Assembly (NCBI RefSeq): GCF_000936425.1
Contig: NZ_AVFK01000001.1
Span: 310,001-374,000 of the forward strand
Direction of reading: 5' to 3'
DNA length: 64,000 bases
DNA from: Skermanella aerolata KACC 11604
Lineage (GTDB): Bacteria > Pseudomonadota > Alphaproteobacteria > Azospirillales > Azospirillaceae
The notes beneath the pieces were generated by a model. That model did no database searches and was not told where the DNA came from. It was given only the letters and a program-made list of their open reading frames with translations. Positions 59,036 through 64,000 of this stretch are shown piece after piece; positions within the stretch are counted from its first letter, which is position 1, and every line of letters begins with the position of its first letter. The position numbers and the translations under genes were made by a program.

Positions 59036-59997
59036 TGGTCGTCCAGGCCCTACTCGCGGGCGTCTTCCAAGTCGTCCAGATGGCGCTGCTGCTTCTGCTG
59101 GCTCCGGGTTTGACGGGATTGGTCCGTGTCATCAAGGCGCGGCTGCTCGGACGGCGCGGGCCGCCGCTGGTCCAGCCCTACCTTGATCTGCTCCGGCTGC
59201 TGAAGAAGGAAGTGGTGCTGGCCGAGAACGCCTCCTGGCTGTTCCGGACGACGCCCTATCTGGTGTTCACCGCGATCTGGCTGGCGGCGGCCCTGGTGCC
59301 GACGTTCTCCACGGCACTGGCGCTGACTGCTACCGCCGACCTGATAGCACTGGTGGCCTTGCTGGCCAGCGCCCGCTTCTTCCTGGCGCTTGCCGGGATG
59401 GACGTAGGGACCAGCTTCGGCGGATTGGGATCTTCGCGGGAGATGATGATCGCGACGCTGGCGGAACCGGCCATGCTGATGGTGATTTTCTCGGTCGCGA
59501 TCCTGGTGCGGACGACCTCGCTGTCGCTGATCGTCGATTTCATGCTGAGCGGCGGCGTAGGCCTGCGGGTGTCGCTGGCGCTGGCGCTGATCTCGCTCCT
59601 GATGGTCGCCATCGCGGAGAACGGCCGCGTGCCGATCGACAACCCGGCCACCCACCTCGAACTCACCATGGTCCACGAGGCCATGGTGCTGGAGTATTCC
59701 GGACGGCATCTGGCCCTGATCGAAGCGGCCGGCATGATGAAGCTGGTGCTCTACATGGCGCTGATCGCCTGCATCTTCCTGCCCTGGGGGATCGCCGCTC
59801 CCAATGACGGTCCGGTCGAGTTGCTGATCGGCCTGGTGACCTTCGTGCTCAAGCTCGTCGCCGGGGCCGTGCTGCTCGCGATGTTCGAAACCGGGATCGC
59901 CAAGATGCGCGTATTCCGTTACGGCGAGTTCCTGGGCGGCGCCCTGCTGCTGAGCCTGCTCGGCGCGATCTTCCTTTATGTCTCGACGGGATTGTAG
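59032..59997 (+). CDS. HyfC-like membrane subunit (NuoH type)
   Basis: A 321-residue integral membrane protein of the NuoH/HyfC/HycD family, which anchors the peripheral arm. Family blocks: KARLLGRRGPPLVQPYLDLLRLLKKEVV, MMIATLAEPAML, NGRVPIDNPATHLELTMVHEAMVLEYSGRHLALIE and ETGIAKMRVFRYGEFLGGALLL. It starts with ATGATG overlapping the previous stop. The equivalent of HyfD (a second antiporter) is not present between this and the next gene. Confidence 0.92.
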   Translation: MMVVQALLAGVFQVVQMALLLLLAPGLTGLVRVIKARLLGRRGPPLVQPYLDLLRLLKKEVVLAENASWLFRTTPYLVFTAIWLAAALVPTFSTALALTATADLIALVALLASARFFLALAGMDVGTSFGGLGSSREMMIATLAEPAMLMVIFSVAILVRTTSLSLIVDFMLSGGVGLRVSLALALISLLMVAIAENGRVPIDNPATHLELTMVHEAMVLEYSGRHLALIEAAGMMKLVLYMALIACIFLPWGIAAPNDGPVELLIGLVTFVLKLVAGAVLLAMFETGIAKMRVFRYGEFLGGALLLSLLGAIFLYVSTGL

Positions 59998-60006
59998 GCG
60001 CCGGTC

Positions 60007-60669
60007 ATGCCCAGCATTCACTACGACATCGCCCATCTGCTCGGAGCCCTTGTTCTGCTGCTCAGCTTCGCCCTGCTGTACCAGCGGCGTCTGTTCGCGC
60101 TGATCAAGATGTTCGCGATCCAGTCGGCGGCACTAGGCGCGGCTGCGGCGTGGCAGGGCTATATCCAGGATGCGCCGCACCTCTATGTCACCGCCGTGCT
60201 GGCACTCGGCATGAAGGCCGTCGTCATTCCGGTGGCGCTGCACAGGATCATCGTCAAGCTGAACATCGCGCGCACGATCGATACCGCGCTCGGTGTCGGC
60301 CCGACCATGATCGCGGGCGTCAGTCTGGTGACGCTGTCGATCCTGCTGGTGCTGCCGGTCACATCAGACGTCACGGCGCTGACGCGCGAGGATCTGGCGT
60401 TGGCCCTTTCGGTCGTGCTGCTGGGCCTGCTGACCATGATCACCCGGCGCAACGCCATTGGTCAGGTCGTGGGCTTCATGTCGCTGGAGAACGGGCTGAT
60501 CCTGGCTGCCGTCGGCGTCCAGGGCATGCCGCTGATCGTCGAGATGCTGGTCGCCTTCGCCGTCATGGTCGCCTTCATCATCTTCGGCATCTTCTTCTTC
60601 CACATCCGGGAACGGTTCGACACCCTCGACCTGCACGACCTGGACAGCTTCCGCGGGGAAAGCCGGTGA
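60007..60669 (+). CDS. HyfE-like membrane subunit
   Basis: A 220-residue protein of the HyfE family (C-terminal half NuoK-like). Several helices are visible, with VVGFMSLENGLILAAVGVQGMPLIVEMLVAFAVMVAFIIFGIFFFHI containing the conserved Glu positions of a NuoK-like channel. The C-terminus is charged (FDTLDLHDLDSFRGE). It overlaps the next gene (GTGA). Confidence 0.9.
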   Translation: MPSIHYDIAHLLGALVLLLSFALLYQRRLFALIKMFAIQSAALGAAAAWQGYIQDAPHLYVTAVLALGMKAVVIPVALHRIIVKLNIARTIDTALGVGPTMIAGVSLVTLSILLVLPVTSDVTALTREDLALALSVVLLGLLTMITRRNAIGQVVGFMSLENGLILAAVGVQGMPLIVEMLVAFAVMVAFIIFGIFFFHIRERFDTLDLHDLDSFRGESR

Positions 60670-62114
60670 TCTTCCTTCCGGTCAACCCGGTCCACATCAT
60701 CCTGGCGCTGCCCTTCCTGTCGGCATTGGGGCTGGCCGTCGTCGGGCCGCATCGGCTGGCGACGCGGCTCAACGCACTGGCCTCCGGCCTGACGCTGGTG
60801 GCGGCCTCCACCCTGCTGAGCGGCTTTCCGGAAACGACGGCGCTGTTCCTGGTGGACGACTTCAACGCCTATCTGGCGCTGCTGACGGCCTTCGTCGGAT
60901 TCACGACCTCGCTGTTCAGCGCTGGCTATATCGAGCACGAGGTCGAGACGGGGCGGCTGAAGCCACCCTTTCTGCGCTTCTACCATTCCATGTACCAGGC
61001 CTTCATGTTCACCATGCTGCTGGCGCTGTTCGCCAACAACTTAGGGGTCCTGTGGGTCGCGGTGGAGGGCGCCACGCTGACCACCGTCCTGATGGTCAGC
61101 CTCTACCGGACGCCGGCGGCGCTGGAAGCGGCCTGGAAGTACTTCATCCTGTGCGGCGTCGGCATCGCGCTTGCTCTATTCGGCACGATCCTGATCTATC
61201 TGGCCGCCCAGCCCGTGATGGGCGGCGGGACGACGGCGATGACGTGGTCCGACATGATGGGCCGGATGAACCGCGTCAGCCCGGAACTGCTGAACCTTGC
61301 ATTCGTGTTCATCCTGATCGGCTACGGAACCAAGGTCGGGCTGGTGCCGCTGCATGCGTGGCTGCCCGATGCCCATGCCGAAGGCCCGACGCCGATTTCG
61401 GCCGTGCTGTCCGGCCTGCTGCTCAACGTGGCGCTCTATGCGGTGCTGCGCTTCAAGATGCTGATGACGGCCAATGGGCAAACGATGGCGCCGGGGCCTC
61501 TGATGATCCTGCTGGGGCTGCTGTCGCTGCTGGTGGCGGCCTTCACGCTGTACCGCCGGCGCGATATCAAGCGCCTGTTCGCCTACAGCTCGATCGAGCA
61601 TATGGGGATAATCACCTTCGCCTTCGGCATGGGCGGTCCCGTCGCCAACTTCGCGGGACTGCTCCACATGTCGATGCACAGCCTGACGAAGTCGGCGATC
61701 TTCGTCGCGGTCGGGCTGGCGACCCAGGTCAAGGGAACGCAGCAGATCTCCGAGATCAGGGGCCTGACCACGAGCCACCCCGCCATCGGCTGGGGACTGG
61801 TCGTCGGCGTCCTCGCCATTGCCGGGGCTCCGCCGTTCGGCATCTTCCTGAGCGAGTTCCTGCTGGTGACGTCGACTTTCGCCAGCAACCCATTGCTGGC
61901 GCTGCCGCTGATCGCCGGCATCGTGATCGCGTTCGGCGCCCTGATCCTGCGGCTTCAATCGCTGGCCTTCGGCGCGCCGAGCGGATCCGTCGAGCCCGTC
62001 GCGACCAGCACCTTCCCGCTGGTCCTCCACATGATCATCGTCCTGGTCGCTGGCGTTTGGCTGCCGGAGCCGCTGGTTGCTTGGTTCCAGTCCATTGCAA
62101 GACTTCTCGGCTGA
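60666..62114 (+). CDS. HyfF-like antiporter subunit
   Basis: A 482-residue antiporter-type subunit (NuoN/HyfF). GTG start overlapping the previous stop. Conserved blocks: VLWVAVEGATLTTVLMVSLYRTPAALEAAWKYFILCGVGIALALFGTIL (functional Glu), GYGTKVGLVPLHAWLPDAHAEGPTPISAVLSGLLLNVALYAVLR (Lys), DIKRLFAYSSIEHMGII. Together with the HyfB-like subunit it gives the complex two ion channels. Confidence 0.92.
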   Translation: MIFLPVNPVHIILALPFLSALGLAVVGPHRLATRLNALASGLTLVAASTLLSGFPETTALFLVDDFNAYLALLTAFVGFTTSLFSAGYIEHEVETGRLKPPFLRFYHSMYQAFMFTMLLALFANNLGVLWVAVEGATLTTVLMVSLYRTPAALEAAWKYFILCGVGIALALFGTILIYLAAQPVMGGGTTAMTWSDMMGRMNRVSPELLNLAFVFILIGYGTKVGLVPLHAWLPDAHAEGPTPISAVLSGLLLNVALYAVLRFKMLMTANGQTMAPGPLMILLGLLSLLVAAFTLYRRRDIKRLFAYSSIEHMGIITFAFGMGGPVANFAGLLHMSMHSLTKSAIFVAVGLATQVKGTQQISEIRGLTTSHPAIGWGLVVGVLAIAGAPPFGIFLSEFLLVTSTFASNPLLALPLIAGIVIAFGALILRLQSLAFGAPSGSVEPVATSTFPLVLHMIIVLVAGVWLPEPLVAWFQSIARLLG

Positions 62115-62127
62115 GGGGAGGGATATC

Positions 62128-63636
62128 ATGCTCGACTATCTGGCCTCCGTCGGTCTGCGCGCCGAGAACCACCGCCCCTATCCGCGCTTCGACCTCAGCC
62201 GCGAAGCCTGGGCCGAGTTGGTGACCACCCTTGCCGCCAAGGACGACTGGTCGTTGCTTGGCCTGTGGGCTGACACCGCGATCGTCCACATGGCGCTCCG
62301 CGATGAAGCGGCCATGACGGTCGGAGTCGTTTCCCTCTCCTGTCCGGAAGGCAGGTTTCCCTCCGTCGCCGGCGTGCGTCCCGGCGCTATCCGGCTGGAA
62401 CGGACGATCCAGGACCTGTTCGGCATCTGCGCCGAGTCGCTGGTCGATCCGCGCCCCTGGCTCGATCATGACAGCTGGCCGATCCGGTTGCCGCTGTCGG
62501 CAGACCCGCCCGACCCCCTTGGCCAGCCGGAGCCCTATCCCTTCCTGCCGGTCGAAGGACCCGGCCTGCACCAGATCCCTGTCGGTCCCGTCCATGCCGG
62601 CATCATCGAACCCGGTCATTTCCGTTTCACCTGTAATGGCGAAACCGTGGTCCGGCTGGAACAGCGCCTGGGCTACGTCCACAAGGGCACGGAATGGCTG
62701 ATGGCGGGCCGCTCGATTGCGGAAGCCGGCAAGCTGGCGGCGCGCGTCTCCGGCGACAGCACCGTGGCGCATTCCTGGGCCTTCGCGGGCGCCGTCGAGG
62801 CCGCCGTCGGAGCGCCGGTCCCGCCGCGCGCCGTCTGGCTGCGGGCGCTCATGGCGGAACTGGAGCGGCTGGCCAACCATCTCGGCGATATCGGCGCCAT
62901 CTGCAACGATGCGTCCTTCGCCTTCATGCTGGCCGAATGCGGGCTGCTTCGGGAAAAGGTGCTGCGGACGGCGGACGCGTGTTTCGGGCACCGCCTGATG
63001 ATGGACCGGATCGTTCCCGGCGGCGTTGCGGTTGACCTGCCCGCTGAAGGGCGAGACGCGATCTTAGGTCTGGTGCGGGATATAGCCGTCGCCTTCCCGC
63101 CGCTCGTCCGGATCTACGACGAGAAGGCCTCGCTTCAGGACCGCACTGTCGGCACGGGCAGGGTGGATGGCGGACTGGTCAATCGCTTCGGGGCCGGCGG
63201 ACATGTCGGGCGGGCATCGGGGCGCGGGCTGGACGCCCGCCTCGGTCCGGGCTATGCGCCCTACGACGAGCTGGAATTCAGCGTCCCCGTCTTCACCGAA
63301 GGCGACGTCAACGCCCGCGTCTGGGTCCGGATCAGGGAGGTCGAGGCCAGCCTGTCGCTGGTCCAGCAGATCCTGGACAAGCTGCCGGAAGGCCCAGTCC
63401 ATGTTCCAGTAGTTCCGATGGCCGGGCAGGGCATGGCCCTGGTGGAAAGTTTCCGGGGCGAGATCATGACGTGGGTCGCGGTACGGGAAGATGGTATCGT
63501 GACGCGCTGTCACCCGCGCGATCCGTCCTGGTTCCAATGGCCGCTGCTGGAAGCAGCGATCGAGGGCAACATCGTCGCGGACTTCCCGCTTTGCAACAAG
63601 AGCTTCAATTGCTCCTATTCCGGGCACGACCTGTAG
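62128..63636 (+). CDS. HyfG-like large subunit lacking Ni-Fe-site cysteines
   Basis: A 502-residue fusion of a NuoC-like part (about 1-160) and a NuoD/hydrogenase-large-like part. After the shared GYVHKGTEWLMAG block, the position of the first Ni-ligand pair (CGIC) reads SGDS (Ser208 to Ser211, in ARVSGDSTVAHS). At the C-terminus the place of the second pair (DPCxxC) reads NKSFNC (Ser492, Cys495), and the protein ends SYSGHDL. At least three of four Ni ligands are missing, so it cannot bind a normal Ni-Fe site; it belongs with energy-converting hydrogenase-related (Ehr) complexes. GGGAGGG is before the ATG. Confidence 0.9.
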   Translation: MLDYLASVGLRAENHRPYPRFDLSREAWAELVTTLAAKDDWSLLGLWADTAIVHMALRDEAAMTVGVVSLSCPEGRFPSVAGVRPGAIRLERTIQDLFGICAESLVDPRPWLDHDSWPIRLPLSADPPDPLGQPEPYPFLPVEGPGLHQIPVGPVHAGIIEPGHFRFTCNGETVVRLEQRLGYVHKGTEWLMAGRSIAEAGKLAARVSGDSTVAHSWAFAGAVEAAVGAPVPPRAVWLRALMAELERLANHLGDIGAICNDASFAFMLAECGLLREKVLRTADACFGHRLMMDRIVPGGVAVDLPAEGRDAILGLVRDIAVAFPPLVRIYDEKASLQDRTVGTGRVDGGLVNRFGAGGHVGRASGRGLDARLGPGYAPYDELEFSVPVFTEGDVNARVWVRIREVEASLSLVQQILDKLPEGPVHVPVVPMAGQGMALVESFRGEIMTWVAVREDGIVTRCHPRDPSWFQWPLLEAAIEGNIVADFPLCNKSFNCSYSGHDL

Positions 63637-63645
63637 CGTGACGCC

Positions 63646-64000
63646 ATGCTGAAGACCATCGCCCGAAACCTGCTGCGCGGCCCGGCTACCATGAAGGGGC
63701 CGGAAGCCGCCGAGGCCGGTATCGAGGAACTTGCCGGCCGGCTCGACCGCGCGGCGCGCATCCGCTTGGGGCGCAGCCTGTCGATCCGGCAGGTCGATGC
63801 CGGTTCGTGCAATGGCTGCGAGCTGGAGATCCACGCCCTCAACAATGTCGTCTACGATCTGGAGCGCTTCGGCCTGCGATTCGTCGCCTCGCCCCGCCAT
63901 GCGGACGTGCTGATGGTGACCGGACCGGTCACCGCCAACATGCGCGACGCCCTGTTCCGCACCTGGGACGCGACGCCCGACCCCAAATGGGTCGTCGCCG
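63646..64000 (+). CDS. HyfI/NuoB-like small iron-sulfur subunit (partial)
   Basis: The first 118 codons are present; the gene runs off the window. MLKTIARNLLRGPATMKGPE leads to QVDAGSCNGCELEIHALNN (Cys55, Cys58), the first ligands of the proximal 4Fe-4S cluster in NuoB/hydrogenase small subunits, then DVLMVTGPVTANMRDAL. Cluster ligands are kept although the large subunit has lost its Ni ligands. Nine bases after the large subunit. Further operon members may lie beyond. Confidence 0.92.
   Translation, partial: MLKTIARNLLRGPATMKGPEAAEAGIEELAGRLDRAARIRLGRSLSIRQVDAGSCNGCELEIHALNNVVYDLERFGLRFVASPRHADVLMVTGPVTANMRDALFRTWDATPDPKWVVA

Noticed and set aside
57026-64000. Functional hydrogenase-4 / formate hydrogenlyase
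   Set aside because: The large subunit lacks both Ni-ligand CxxC pairs in intact form, so catalytic hydrogen chemistry is not expected.

Overview
The window is GC-rich and tightly packed with genes. Its gene content fits a free-living alphaproteobacterium, probably of the Rhodospirillales (Skermanella/Azospirillum-like): GTTC-N7-GTTC SOS boxes, imuB-dnaE2, DUF2336, several chemoreceptors, an NrtR-controlled NAD operon and a hydrogenase-4-like membrane complex. The taxon is an inference from content. No tRNA, rRNA, IS element, integrase or CRISPR array was seen.

Layout. 1-5.2 kb: a partial maltokinase (minus strand), a single-domain response regulator, a small secreted protein, then a urea-type periplasmic binding protein followed directly by a chemoreceptor. 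5.3-10.2 kb: SOS box, imuB and dnaE2 (mutagenic translesion synthesis). 10.2-18.2 kb: an unrecognised 569-aa protein, a DUF2336 protein, a large hybrid histidine kinase, a small membrane protein and a metallo-beta-lactamase-fold hydrolase. 18.2-24.3 kb: catabolic and housekeeping genes (PrcB-like lipoprotein, M20 amidohydrolase, ribokinase, universal stress protein, Ldh-family oxidoreductase, SMP-30 lactonase). 24.1-29.6 kb: small membrane and envelope proteins, a CbpA-like DnaJ, pdxH, a CDF metal exporter. 29.8-33 kb: an unrecognised 524-aa acidic protein and a soluble chemoreceptor with a C-terminal sensor. 33.2-41.3 kb: a phage-type recombination module (XRE/S24-type regulator, YqaJ exonuclease, Rad52-like annealing protein, SSB, small proteins, RecD2 helicase, HEAT protein) with two further SOS boxes. 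41.5-46.8 kb: cell-wall hydrolase, LuxR-type regulator, MscS channel, small membrane proteins. 46.9-53.8 kb: tartrate dehydrogenase, NrtR and nadABC. 53.8-56.3 kb: tex. 56.8 kb: a candidate anti-Shine-Dalgarno small RNA. 57-64 kb: a hydrogenase-4/complex-I-like operon that runs off the end.

The genes suggest three connected themes. First, LexA probably links mutagenic repair (imuB-dnaE2) with a domesticated phage-like recombination module. Second, NrtR probably controls nadABC through an unusual nested palindrome. Third, the hydrogenase-like complex has lost nickel-site cysteines in its large subunit, so it is better read as an Ehr-type ion-pumping complex than as a hydrogenase.
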